From NCBI RefSeq assembly GCF_004363005.1, contig NZ_SNYH01000002.1, positions 558,001 through 622,000 of the forward strand: a stretch of DNA of 64,000 nucleotides, written 5' to 3'. Both the position numbers and the translations under genes were made by a program. The notes under the pieces were generated by a model. The model had not been told where the DNA came from, made no database searches, and saw only the letters and a list, made by a program, of their open reading frames with translations. Positions 7,897 through 16,184 of the stretch are shown here, in pieces (positions within the stretch are counted from its first letter, which is position 1; every line of letters starts with the position of its first letter). The stretch comes from Tenacibaculum caenipelagi. GTDB lineage: Bacteria > Bacteroidota > Bacteroidia > Flavobacteriales > Flavobacteriaceae.

Positions 7897-9560
7897 TGCA
7901 AATTAGAATAAAACATATTGTAGTACTGATAAGCTTTTTTATTTGCTTTTCTTGTGGTGTTTCAAAATCGTTAAAAGATGTTCCAAACGTTTCTCAATAT
8001 GTTAAACCGCAGTTTAAAAGAGAACAAATAACTGATACTGTTTTTGTGATAAACAATGATTTTTTATCAAAAAATAAGGTGGGTTCTTGGGAGTTATTTG
8101 TTTCTGGAAATCCTTTAGAGTTGGGAGATAAAACAGGAAGCCTTACACAAGAGTTGTTTGTAAATCAAGAAGCTGTTTTTCTTTCAAAGGTTAACGATTT
8201 GGTTCCATCAAAGTTTAAACAGTATCTGCTAAAACGTTTTTTGGCTTGGTATAACCGTAAAATGTATTTACATGTTCCAGAGGAATATAAAACAGAAATT
8301 TATGGTTTGTCTAAATACGCTTCAAAAGAATACAATCATATCGCCAATGAGTATTTGCGGGTTCTGTATTTGCATGGTGCACACGATATAGGTCATGCAT
8401 TAAAAGATTTAGCTTTGGTAGGTTGCTCATCGTTTGCTGTTTGGGGAGATAAAACAGAAGACGGTAAATTATTAATCGCACGAAACTTTGATTTTTATGC
8501 AGGTGATGAGTTTGCGAAGAATAAAATTATAGCTTTTATTACTCCTGAAAAAGGATACAAATTTATGTCGGTTACATGGGCAGGAATGATTGGTGTTGTT
8601 TCAGGAATGAATGAACAAGGACTAACAGTAACCATTAATGCTGGGAAATCTAAAATCCCGCTGGTAGCAAAAACGCCTATTTCAATTGTTACAAGAGAAA
8701 TATTGCAATATGCCTCTACTATTGAAGAAGCAATAGAAATAGCCAAAAAGAGACAAGTTTTTGTTTCAGAATCGATAATGGTAGGAAGTGCAAAAGATAA
8801 CAAAGCAGTTATTATAGAAGTATCACCTGAAAATTTTGGAGTGTATGAAGTTGAAAATACTTCAAAACTTATCTGTTCTAATCACTTTCAAAGTGAAGCA
8901 TATAAGAACGATAAGAATAACCAAAAACATATAGAAGAAAGCCATTCAAAATACCGATATTTAAAGATGGAAGAGCTATTGGAAGAAGATGAGAAAATAA
9001 CTCCGAAAAAAGCGGTAGCCATTTTAAGAAATAAAGAAGGTTTAGAAGGGAAATCTATCGGTTATGGAAATGAGAAAGCGCTGAATCAACTTTTAGCGCA
9101 TCATGGAATAGTTTTTCAACCATACGATAAACTGGTTTGGGTTTCTTCAAATCCATATCAATTAGGTAAGTTTGTAGCCTATGATTTAGACGATATTTTT
9201 AATGGTAAAACAAGTAAGTATAACTTGTCTAATGATGATTTGTTAATTGAAGAGGATGAGTTTTTATATACAGAGCAATATAAAAAGTATGAAAAATACA
9301 GAGTTTTAGAAAGGCAGATTGAGCGTAAAATAGCGGATAAAGAACAGATAGACTCTAAAACACTGAAAAATTATATTGATGATAATAGTGATTTTTGGAA
9401 AGTGTATTTTCTAACGGGGAAATATTATTATCTAAAAGGATATTACAAGGCCGCTTTAGAGATGTTTTTAAAAGCAAAATCCAAAGAGGTTACCACAAAA
9501 CAAGATGTACGAACTATAGAGAAGTACATCAAAAAATCAACACGAAAACTGACAAGATGA
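7896..9560 (+). CDS. C45-family autoproteolytic acyltransferase/hydrolase, lipoprotein
   Basis: 554 residues. A lipoprotein signal ends at FSC|G near residue 20. The middle is an acyl-CoA:6-APA acyltransferase-like Ntn-hydrolase domain: the expected nucleophile is Cys177 in VGCSSFAVWG, followed by the family's ARNFDFY and GMNEQGLTVTINA motifs. In well-studied members the precursor cleaves itself before that Cys, which becomes the N-terminal nucleophile. A tetratricopeptide-like helical tail (about 470-550) contains the repeat-like YYLKGYYKAALEMF. An amide- or ester-forming transfer of the pigment's acyl chain at the periplasmic face of the envelope fits the neighbours, but this is inference. 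The gene overlaps both neighbours by a few bases. Confidence 0.82.
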   Translation: MQIRIKHIVVLISFFICFSCGVSKSLKDVPNVSQYVKPQFKREQITDTVFVINNDFLSKNKVGSWELFVSGNPLELGDKTGSLTQELFVNQEAVFLSKVNDLVPSKFKQYLLKRFLAWYNRKMYLHVPEEYKTEIYGLSKYASKEYNHIANEYLRVLYLHGAHDIGHALKDLALVGCSSFAVWGDKTEDGKLLIARNFDFYAGDEFAKNKIIAFITPEKGYKFMSVTWAGMIGVVSGMNEQGLTVTINAGKSKIPLVAKTPISIVTREILQYASTIEEAIEIAKKRQVFVSESIMVGSAKDNKAVIIEVSPENFGVYEVENTSKLICSNHFQSEAYKNDKNNQKHIEESHSKYRYLKMEELLEEDEKITPKKAVAILRNKEGLEGKSIGYGNEKALNQLLAHHGIVFQPYDKLVWVSSNPYQLGKFVAYDLDDIFNGKTSKYNLSNDDLLIEEDEFLYTEQYKKYEKYRVLERQIERKIADKEQIDSKTLKNYIDDNSDFWKVYFLTGKYYYLKGYYKAALEMFLKAKSKEVTTKQDVRTIEKYIKKSTRKLTR

Positions 9561-10855
9561 TTCCAGAAATAGAAGGCGCTTCGTTACGAGATATAAAAAA
9601 GTTTCAAGAACAAAAACTAGTAGAACTTTTAAGCTATGTAAAAGAGAACTCTAAGTATTACCAAAGAGTATTTCAGAAGCATAACATTGATATTTCTGAA
9701 ATTAAAACATTAGAAAGTTTAGAAAAAATACCTGTAACTACAAAAGAAGATTTACAATTGTATAATGATGATTTTATTTGTGTAGAAGATCATCAAATTA
9801 TTGATGTGGTTACAACTTCAGGTACTTTAGGCGAACCTATAACCTTTGTTTTATCCGACAAAGATTTAGACAGACTAGCGTATAACGAATACCTTTCTTT
9901 TGCATGTGCGGGAATAACAAAGGATGACAGAATACAGTTGACTACCACTTTAGATAAGCGATTTATGGCGGGACTCGCCTACTTTTTAGGAGCGCGTAAA
10001 TTAGGGGCTTCTATTATAAGAGTTGGTGTTGGAAGTCCAGAGTTACAATGGGACTCAATTTTAAAATTAAAACCAACATGTTTAGTAGCTGTTCCTTCTT
10101 TTTTAATAAAATTAATAGCTTTTGCAAAAGCGAATAACATTGCGCTAGACACAACAAGTGTAAAGAAAGTAATTTGTATTGGAGAGCCGATAAAAGAGTC
10201 AGATTTTTCACCCAATATTTTAGCTAAAAAAATTCAAGAGGATTGGAACGTTGAGTTGTACTCAACGTATGCTTCTACAGAAAAAAGTACAGCATTTACA
10301 GAGTGTGAAGAGCAAAAGGGAGGACATCATCATCCAGAACTCATTATTGTGGAAGTATTAGATGAGCATGATAAAGCTGTTAAAGAAGGAGGAAAAGGAG
10401 AGCTAACTATTACTACTCTAGGGGTTGAAGCAATGCCTTTATTGAAATATAAAACAGGAGATATTGTAGAATTACATCAAGATTTGTGTAAATGTGGAAG
10501 AAACACACTTAGAGTAGGTCCTGTTTTGGGAAGAAAAAAACAGATGATAAAATTAAAAGGAACTACCATTTTTCCGCAAGCGATTAAAAGTGTTTTAAAT
10601 GAGGTAGATGAAGTTAACAACTACGTGATAAAAATATCAAAAGATGATTTTTTAAACGATAAAGTAACCATTAAGGTTGAAGCGGATACTGATCAGGAAA
10701 TATTAAGAAAAACCTTACAACAAAAATGTAAAACAAAAATACGTGTAACTCCTTTTATTGAATTTGTGAGTAAAAGAGAGATACACGCACTTATGTTTCC
10801 TAAATTAGGTCGAAAACCTATAGATGTTATCGATGAAAGAAACTGTATTACTTAA
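9557..10855 (+). CDS. PaaK-like phenylacetate-CoA ligase family adenylate-forming enzyme
   Basis: 432 residues from ATG 9557, which overlaps the upstream stop in an ATGA junction. The frame stays open further upstream to 9395, but that stretch lies inside the preceding gene and adds no family sequence. Family motifs are the P-loop-like TTSGTLGEP (about 87-95), YSTYASTE, the ATP-binding Tyr-Lys-Thr-Gly-Asp (YKTGD) and a C-terminal domain with KLKGTTIFP. Such enzymes activate aromatic acids as acyl-AMP and load them on CoA or a carrier. In flexirubin-type clusters a tyrosine-derived aryl starter is activated, so that substrate is plausible but not shown. It ends the + strand operon and runs 8 bases into the convergent AsmA-like gene. 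Confidence 0.85.
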   Translation: MIPEIEGASLRDIKKFQEQKLVELLSYVKENSKYYQRVFQKHNIDISEIKTLESLEKIPVTTKEDLQLYNDDFICVEDHQIIDVVTTSGTLGEPITFVLSDKDLDRLAYNEYLSFACAGITKDDRIQLTTTLDKRFMAGLAYFLGARKLGASIIRVGVGSPELQWDSILKLKPTCLVAVPSFLIKLIAFAKANNIALDTTSVKKVICIGEPIKESDFSPNILAKKIQEDWNVELYSTYASTEKSTAFTECEEQKGGHHHPELIIVEVLDEHDKAVKEGGKGELTITTLGVEAMPLLKYKTGDIVELHQDLCKCGRNTLRVGPVLGRKKQMIKLKGTTIFPQAIKSVLNEVDEVNNYVIKISKDDFLNDKVTIKVEADTDQEILRKTLQQKCKTKIRVTPFIEFVSKREIHALMFPKLGRKPIDVIDERNCIT

Positions 10856-13448
10856 CAGTATCTTTTTGTTGAGCTTTCTTCTTTTTTCCAAATAAACCAC
10901 CTAAAACGTCTGTTACTTTTTTAACAGTTTCGCCTTTTTTGTTGGTTGTAGAAGTACTGTCTTTCTTTTTGTCTCCTAATAATCCGCCTAAAGCATTATT
11001 TACTAGGTTATCTTTTTGCTGTTGAATCAATTTCTGAGTCAATTTAGTAACAGATGAAGATAAATCTGTCGTAACCGATGGATTTGTCATATTACCTGTT
11101 ATGTTAGCAGTAATAGGAACCGTAATATTTTGCTGTTCTTTAGCGCTTAATTTTGAAAGTAACCCTTGAGCTTCGTTACCTAAATATTTAGCAGGAACAT
11201 TAAGAGTAACATTATAGCTCATTGTTTTGTCGAAACTGTGACTACCACCAACAGTAATTCCGATATCATTATACTTCAAATCAAAAGGTTTTACCACCAC
11301 ATTACCATTGCTAAAAGATAGATGGGTTTTAATGTCTGATAAGTCTAGTTTTGTTAAATCAATAAATGATAATTTATCATTTAATAAACTTAAAGCTTTT
11401 GTTTTTTGTGGATTGATACTAGTGGTTAATAATTCTGCCAATGCATTACCCGAAACAGAAGCTAAATTTGGAGTAAAATCATTATTTAAACTCCCTGCTA
11501 AATCAACGTCAGAATTTAATTTACCACTCATGGCACCAGCAATAGGGCCTAATGATTGTAATAAATCTAAACCAGTAAAAGATTGTGCAATGTCGAATGA
11601 TTTAATTCCTAACTTCATGTCGAAGGTAGGGTGTTTTTGTTGGGTATTAACCTCTCCGTTTAGTGCAAGTTGACCATTAAAAATATTAGCGTCAACATTT
11701 TGAAGAATGGCTTTTTCATCCTTTAAAAGTAATGTTCCTTTAACATTTTTAAGTGTTAAGTTGTCGTAGTGTACCGTTTTTGCATTAGCCGTTACGGAAC
11801 AGTCTAAAAATGCAGGGATTTTTAAAGACTCTTTTGGAGCATTTTCATCAGAAGTTTCCTCTTTCTTTTCAGATGCTTCTGGATTTTCTTGCATAAAATC
11901 ACTTACATAAAATGCATTTGAGTTTAATGAGAAGTTTCCTTGTAGCTTTTTGTCAGCAAGTAAAAAACCTAATAAGTTTTTAAGAGTTCCAGTAGCATTT
12001 AAGTCACTTTTTCCAGTAATTGCGTCAAACTTAGTTAATGAAACAGTACCTGGTGTAAAATTAATAACGGTGTTTTTAATATAAATTGGATTCACTAAGT
12101 CTTCTGAAGAAAAGACAAAATTAATTACTTCCATTTTTCCGCTATTTTTAATACGACTTACAATACTGTTTTCAATAGCTTTCATGTCAAATTCGGTAAG
12201 CAAATCTGCTTTTAAAATTCCGCTTAATTCATTTTGTAAGTCAATAGGGTAAGCTTGGTTTAAATTAGCAAGATTCAATGTTCCTTTTACCGTAGCATTA
12301 ACTTTAGGGTTTGTTGTTAAATTGTATATATTTCCTTTTCCAGAAAAAGTATCTTCATCAATTTTAAAAGATAAGTTATTGATGGAAACAAAGGTGTTTT
12401 CAGTTTTACCAGTAGTGTTTTTTATTTGCGCATCTATATTAATGTTTTGAACACTTTTAGGTAAATCAGGATATTTAAATGAAGCATTATTAGACTTCAT
12501 AGAAATATCTAATTTCGGAATATGATTATCATCAATGATTCCATTTACTTTACCATTTAAACTGAAGTTACCGGTAGTGGAAACGTTTGCGATACTTTTA
12601 GTATAAGCTTCAGGAATTAACCCTAAAAAGTTTTTAAAATCTGACGAAGGAGTTTTAAAGTTGATGTCAACTTCCTGATTATTCTCATTCATTTGAAGAT
12701 ATCCGTCAAAAATTAAAGGCAAGTTATTCAATTTGGCTTCATTTTTTAGGAAGGAAAACTTTTTGTTAGTTAAGTCCATTCCTAAAACAGCATCCAATTG
12801 TATTTTTTGATTTTTAGCATAGGTGTTTCCATCCATTCCGAATGAAATTAAGGTAGATGTTTGTGTATCTAACTCGGTATTTGATTGTGAAAAGTCACCA
12901 CTTCCGCTATGGTTAAAGTCTGTTAGCTCAAGAGCCAATTTTCCTTGTTTGTCGTTGTACTTTATGGTTGAATTATTAATTGCGTATGAATTGATAGATA
13001 ATCCGAAAGAAGATGGTTCTTTATCTGTAGTTTCTTCTGTTTTTGAGGGTTTTGCGATATCGTAATTTGCATTTCCTTTTTCATCAACCATTACATTTAC
13101 CAAAGCTTCGTCAATAGTAAATGATTTGATATTTAGCTGTTCAGAAGAAGCTTTAAAAAGTTCGGTAAGTTTTATAGCTAAGTTTACTTCTTTAGCATAT
13201 ACTAAAGTATCGCCTTCAAAAGGAGCATGATTAATAACAGTTAAGTTCGATAACTGTACTGATGCATTTGGGAAATTTCTAAGTAAACTTAAACTCGAGT
13301 CGCTAAAGTCAACTTGTGCATTTACATTGTTGTTAATGGTAGTTTTTACCAAGTTCATTACTTTATCTTGGAATAACAGGGGAATGCTAATTAAAAGGAT
13401 AAAGAAAAAAATAATAATGCCTAATACTATTTTATAAATCTTTTTCAT
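10848..13448 (-). CDS. AsmA-like envelope protein
   Basis: 866 residues. One N-terminal membrane anchor (about 5-26, IVLGIIIFFFILLISIPLLF) is followed by a long periplasmic region of beta-rich repeats. AsmA-type hallmarks are the start region after the anchor (INNNVNAQVDFSDSSLSLLRNFPNASVQL) and the C-terminal region that begins with LNGEVNTQQKHPTFDM and includes SGKLNSDVDLAGSL. Relatives (AsmA, TamB, YhdP) form hydrophobic grooves that carry phospholipid between the membranes. The tail is rich in Lys, Gln and Ser. It converges on the pigment operon, overlapping it by 8 bases, and is transcribed alone from the queG-side intergenic region. A lipid-transport role is inferred from the family. Confidence 0.82.
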   Translation of the reverse strand: MKKIYKIVLGIIIFFFILLISIPLLFQDKVMNLVKTTINNNVNAQVDFSDSSLSLLRNFPNASVQLSNLTVINHAPFEGDTLVYAKEVNLAIKLTELFKASSEQLNIKSFTIDEALVNVMVDEKGNANYDIAKPSKTEETTDKEPSSFGLSINSYAINNSTIKYNDKQGKLALELTDFNHSGSGDFSQSNTELDTQTSTLISFGMDGNTYAKNQKIQLDAVLGMDLTNKKFSFLKNEAKLNNLPLIFDGYLQMNENNQEVDINFKTPSSDFKNFLGLIPEAYTKSIANVSTTGNFSLNGKVNGIIDDNHIPKLDISMKSNNASFKYPDLPKSVQNINIDAQIKNTTGKTENTFVSINNLSFKIDEDTFSGKGNIYNLTTNPKVNATVKGTLNLANLNQAYPIDLQNELSGILKADLLTEFDMKAIENSIVSRIKNSGKMEVINFVFSSEDLVNPIYIKNTVINFTPGTVSLTKFDAITGKSDLNATGTLKNLLGFLLADKKLQGNFSLNSNAFYVSDFMQENPEASEKKEETSDENAPKESLKIPAFLDCSVTANAKTVHYDNLTLKNVKGTLLLKDEKAILQNVDANIFNGQLALNGEVNTQQKHPTFDMKLGIKSFDIAQSFTGLDLLQSLGPIAGAMSGKLNSDVDLAGSLNNDFTPNLASVSGNALAELLTTSINPQKTKALSLLNDKLSFIDLTKLDLSDIKTHLSFSNGNVVVKPFDLKYNDIGITVGGSHSFDKTMSYNVTLNVPAKYLGNEAQGLLSKLSAKEQQNITVPITANITGNMTNPSVTTDLSSSVTKLTQKLIQQQKDNLVNNALGGLLGDKKKDSTSTTNKKGETVKKVTDVLGGLFGKKKKAQQKDTVK

Positions 13449-13539
13449 GGTGAATAAAGTTTGTCATGTAATACTAACGAACAAAGTTCAACAATTATTT
13501 GTAAATAGAAAGTCAATGAAATGATAAATTTTCTTTTGG

Positions 13540-13547
13540 TAATTTTG
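13540..13547 (+). promoter_or_regulatory. Bacteroidota -7 promoter element upstream of queG
   Basis: TAATTTTG matches TAnnTTTG exactly and lies 20 bases before the TTG start of queG. No convincing TTG is present at the -33 position, so this is a partial match. It supports a short leader and the TTG start. Confidence 0.55.
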
Positions 13548-13567
13548 CGCTGATAAAATCACGTATT

Positions 13568-14494
13568 TTGAATCAGAAACAGCAATATTCAAACTTTATT
13601 AAAACACAGGCAAAACGCTTGGGTTTTTTGGGGTGCGGTATTGCAAAAGCTGATTTTTTAGAAGAAGAAGCTCCGAGATTAGAAAAATGGTTGCAAAATG
13701 GATATCATGGAGAGATGCATTATATGGAAAACCATTTTGATAAACGCTTAGATCCAAGGTTGTTGGTAGAGGGGGCAAAATCGGTGATTTCTTTGTCATA
13801 TAATTATTTTCCTTCGGAAGTTCAGCAAGAAGGAAGTTATAAGATTTCTAAATATGCTTACGGACAAGATTATCATCATATCATCAAAGATAAATTGCGA
13901 GAATTATTGCAATTGATTAATGATGAAATTGGAGAAGTTTCAGGACGTTGTTTTGTCGATTCTGCTCCTGTGTTAGAACGTGCTTGGGCAGCAAAATCAG
14001 GGTTAGGTTGGAACGGAAAACACTCGTTATTAATTCAAAAGCAACAAGGGTCCTTTTTCTTTTTAGCTGAATTGATTATTGATTTAGAACTCGAATACGA
14101 TGCGCCTTTTAAAACAGACCATTGTGGTAGTTGTACTCGTTGTATTGATGCGTGCCCAACACAAGCAATTTTACCTAATAATACAGTAGATGGGAGTAAA
14201 TGTATTTCATATTTAACGATTGAGTTAAAAGATGCAATTCCATCTGGGTTTGAAGGACAACTGCAAGATTGGATGTTTGGGTGCGATGTGTGTCAAGATG
14301 TATGTCCTTGGAATCGTTTTTCAAAACCACATGAAGAATCTTTGTTTACACCGCAAGAAAGTTTATTAGATATGACAAAACGCGATTGGCAAGAGTTAAC
14401 TCAAGAAACGTTTAGTAAAGTATTTAAAAAATCGGCAGTGAAGAGAACGAAATTTTCTGGGCTTTCAAGAAATATAGACTTTTTAAAAAAATAA
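13568..14494 (+). CDS. queG: Epoxyqueuosine reductase QueG
   Basis: 308 residues. QueG reduces epoxyqueuosine to queuosine in the wobble base of tRNA(His/Asp/Asn/Tyr), using cobalamin and two [4Fe-4S] clusters. The cluster motifs are plain: [16 protein letters not shown] and [11 protein letters not shown]. The N-terminal [10 protein letters not shown] and the SYNYFP and [10 protein letters not shown] motifs belong to the cobalamin-binding half. There is no C-terminal HEAT-repeat extension, as is usual for the short form of this phylum. The only useful start is TTG 13568, just downstream of a -7 element. It is a single-gene transcript ending in a strong hairpin terminator. Confidence 0.95.
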   Translation: MNQKQQYSNFIKTQAKRLGFLGCGIAKADFLEEEAPRLEKWLQNGYHGEMHYMENHFDKRLDPRLLVEGAKSVISLSYNYFPSEVQQEGSYKISKYAYGQDYHHIIKDKLRELLQLINDEIGEVSGRCFVDSAPVLERAWAAKSGLGWNGKHSLLIQKQQGSFFFLAELIIDLELEYDAPFKTDHCGSCTRCIDACPTQAILPNNTVDGSKCISYLTIELKDAIPSGFEGQLQDWMFGCDVCQDVCPWNRFSKPHEESLFTPQESLLDMTKRDWQELTQETFSKVFKKSAVKRTKFSGLSRNIDFLKK

Positions 14495-14520
14495 ACAGGC
14501 TTTGAAGCCTGTTTTATTTT
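14493..14520 (+). terminator. Rho-independent terminator of queG
   Basis: A perfect 10-base inverted repeat (AAACAGGCTT / AAGCCTGTTT, 14493-14514) overlaps the queG stop and is followed by a T-rich run. The inverted orientation could also end the convergent PAS gene. Confidence 0.9.
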
Positions 14521-14525
14521 TAGTG

Positions 14526-15164
14526 TTATTTAGGGTCTGTTTCTCCAAAGAAAAACCAGTTAATCCCTTTTTTGATTATTCCGCTTTCTTTAGATGGAGC
14601 TTCTCCGTTGTTTTCTTTTGAGTTAGAAGTTTCTTTTTCAAATAAGTTTACTACAAAATCTTCATAAGATGAATTTACTTCTTCTTGAAGGTAAGAGTTA
14701 AAATACAACTCACTTGCTTTTTCTCCTTTAATTTTCTCAATTTCTAGTAAAGTCTTGTATAAAGGTTCTATTTTTTTTACAACTTTTTCAGGTAAAGCTT
14801 TTCTTCTTCCTGTATAACCTGTAATTTTTCCTGTTTCATCTTTTTCTACATCAAAATCAGTAATTACCCAGTAATATCTACCTGTTCTTGTTAGGTTTTT
14901 AACAATAGCATGAAAATTGTTCCCTTGCTTAAGGTTGTCCCATAATACCTTAAATACAACTTTAGGCATATCTGGATGCCTAATAATATTATGAGGTTCT
15001 CCAATAAGTTCTATTTTATTATACTCTGAAGCTTCTTCAAAAGTGTCGTTCATGTATAAAATAGTTCCGACTGAGTCAGTTTTACTAATAATTGTTTTCG
15101 ATTTGTCCCATTTAACTTCCTCGTCTATGACTTTGGAAGGTCTAAGAGCATCATTTGTGTTCAT
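14526..15164 (-). CDS. Aer-type PAS domain protein, copy 1
   Basis: 212 residues. Residues about 20-125 form a PAS domain that aligns with the flavin-binding PAS of the E. coli aerotaxis receptor Aer at a constant offset of 5: Asn39, Arg62, His63, Asp65, Phe71, Trp75 and Asn90 match the Aer residues Asn34, Arg57, His58, Asp60, Phe66, Trp70 and Asn85 that I recall as important for FAD binding. There is no membrane segment, HAMP, kinase, cyclase or methyl-accepting domain; the rest is a helical region (KKIEPLYKTLLEIEKIKGEKAS) and a low-complexity spacer ending in NWFFFGETDPK. A cytoplasmic redox or oxygen sensor acting through a partner is inferred. The next gene upstream is a close paralogue. 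Confidence 0.85.
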   Translation of the reverse strand: MNTNDALRPSKVIDEEVKWDKSKTIISKTDSVGTILYMNDTFEEASEYNKIELIGEPHNIIRHPDMPKVVFKVLWDNLKQGNNFHAIVKNLTRTGRYYWVITDFDVEKDETGKITGYTGRRKALPEKVVKKIEPLYKTLLEIEKIKGEKASELYFNSYLQEEVNSSYEDFVVNLFEKETSNSKENNGEAPSKESGIIKKGINWFFFGETDPK

Positions 15165-15210
15165 TTATGTGTTTTTAATAGTTTTCGGGTAGCTTTTTTT
15201 TAAAAGTCAG

Positions 15211-15218
15211 CAAATGTA
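15211..15218 (-). promoter_or_regulatory. -7 promoter element of PAS gene copy 1
   Basis: On the minus strand this reads TACATTTG, an exact TAnnTTTG match, 46 bases upstream of the start codon at 15164. Copy 1 therefore seems to have its own promoter rather than depending on read-through from copy 2. Confidence 0.55.
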
Positions 15219-15349
15219 AAGCTTTTTTATCTCAAGAGAGAACAGCATTTTTTTTTAAAAAGGTTAAAAAAAGTTAAAATTATGATTAAAAAACAAAAAA
15301 GTATTTTCTCTTCTCTTTATGTTATGAATTATGAAATAAGAGAAAGTGT

Positions 15350-15391
15350 CTTAAATAAAAAAGGATAGAGCTCTTAAGAACTCTATCCTTT
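15350..15391 (-). terminator. Terminator of PAS gene copy 2
   Basis: AAAGGATAGAG (15360-15370) and CTCTATCCTTT (15381-15391) form an 11-base stem with a palindromic loop. Read on the minus strand it is followed by a T-rich run (TTTTTTATTTAA), so it ends the transcript of the gene at 15433-16050. Confidence 0.85.
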
Positions 15392-15432
15392 GAAGTATTT
15401 GGTTAAGGGAAATTGTAGGGGTGTTAAGTCAT

Positions 15433-16050
15433 TTATTTCGGATCAGTTTCTCCGAAGAAAAACCAATTTAACCCCTTTTTAAGAGAGCTTGTTTCGCTCT
15501 TAATTTTTTCTGCTTCTTCCTTAGAAAGTTCTTCGTTAAATAAATCAACAACAAATTCATTATAGGTTTTACCAGCCTCTTCTTTTAAGTAAGCTTCAAA
15601 ATACATTTCGCTTGCTTTTTCACCTTTTAATTTTTCAATTTCTAGAAGTGTTTTGTAAATAGGTTCTATTTTTTTTACAACACCACTTGGCACTGATTTT
15701 CTTCTTGCTGTATATCCAACAATGTTGCCACTTTCATCTTTATCTATTGTGAAATCGGTAATTACCCAGTAGTATCTGCCTGTTCTAGTCAGGTTTTTAA
15801 CAATAGCATGAAAATTTTCACCTTTTTTTAAGGCATCCCATAATACTTTAAAAGCTACTTTTGGCATGTCTGGGTGACGAATAATGTTATGCGGCTCACC
15901 TACTAATTCAATAGTACTGTATTCACAAGTTTTAGAAAAAACATCGTTTGCGTATAGTATTGTTCCGTAAACATCTGTTTTGCTTACAATGGTTTTTGTT
16001 TTGTCCCATTGTACTTCTTCATCAATAATGTGTCTTTGTGTAGTTTCCAT
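15433..16050 (-). CDS. Aer-type PAS domain protein, copy 2
   Basis: 205 residues, a tandem paralogue of the neighbouring PAS protein with most of the PAS core identical. The Aer-type flavin-site residues are again complete (Asn35, Arg58, His59, Asp61, Phe67, Trp71, Asn86). The helical segment VKKIEPIYKTLLEIEKLKGEKASEMYF is retained, the spacer is different and acidic, and the last 11 residues (NWFFFGETDPK) are identical in both copies. No output domain or membrane segment is present. The two copies are separated by 268 bases holding a terminator, and each probably has its own promoter. A local duplication with later divergence is inferred; redox sensing is inferred from the Aer resemblance. 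Confidence 0.85.
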   Translation of the reverse strand: METTQRHIIDEEVQWDKTKTIVSKTDVYGTILYANDVFSKTCEYSTIELVGEPHNIIRHPDMPKVAFKVLWDALKKGENFHAIVKNLTRTGRYYWVITDFTIDKDESGNIVGYTARRKSVPSGVVKKIEPIYKTLLEIEKLKGEKASEMYFEAYLKEEAGKTYNEFVVDLFNEELSKEEAEKIKSETSSLKKGLNWFFFGETDPK

Positions 16051-16149
16051 TTTATTTGGTTTAAGGTTGGCGCAAAAGTCAGGAGAATTTTAAAGACCAA
16101 ATATGACTTTTATCAGGTTACAAAATATTTTTACTTCATAAACAAAATG

Positions 16150-16157
16150 TATATTTG
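16150..16157 (+). promoter_or_regulatory. -7 promoter element of maeB
   Basis: TATATTTG is an exact TAnnTTTG match, 27 bases before the ATG of maeB. The -33 region (16127-16132) is only T-rich. Confidence 0.6.
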
Positions 16158-16184
16158 TAAGTTCAAACAAACAAGAACGAACCT

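Noticed and set aside
9395-9556. Upstream extension of the PaaK-like gene
   Set aside because: The extension lies inside the C45 gene; ATG 9557 makes the usual ATGA junction and gives the family N-terminus.
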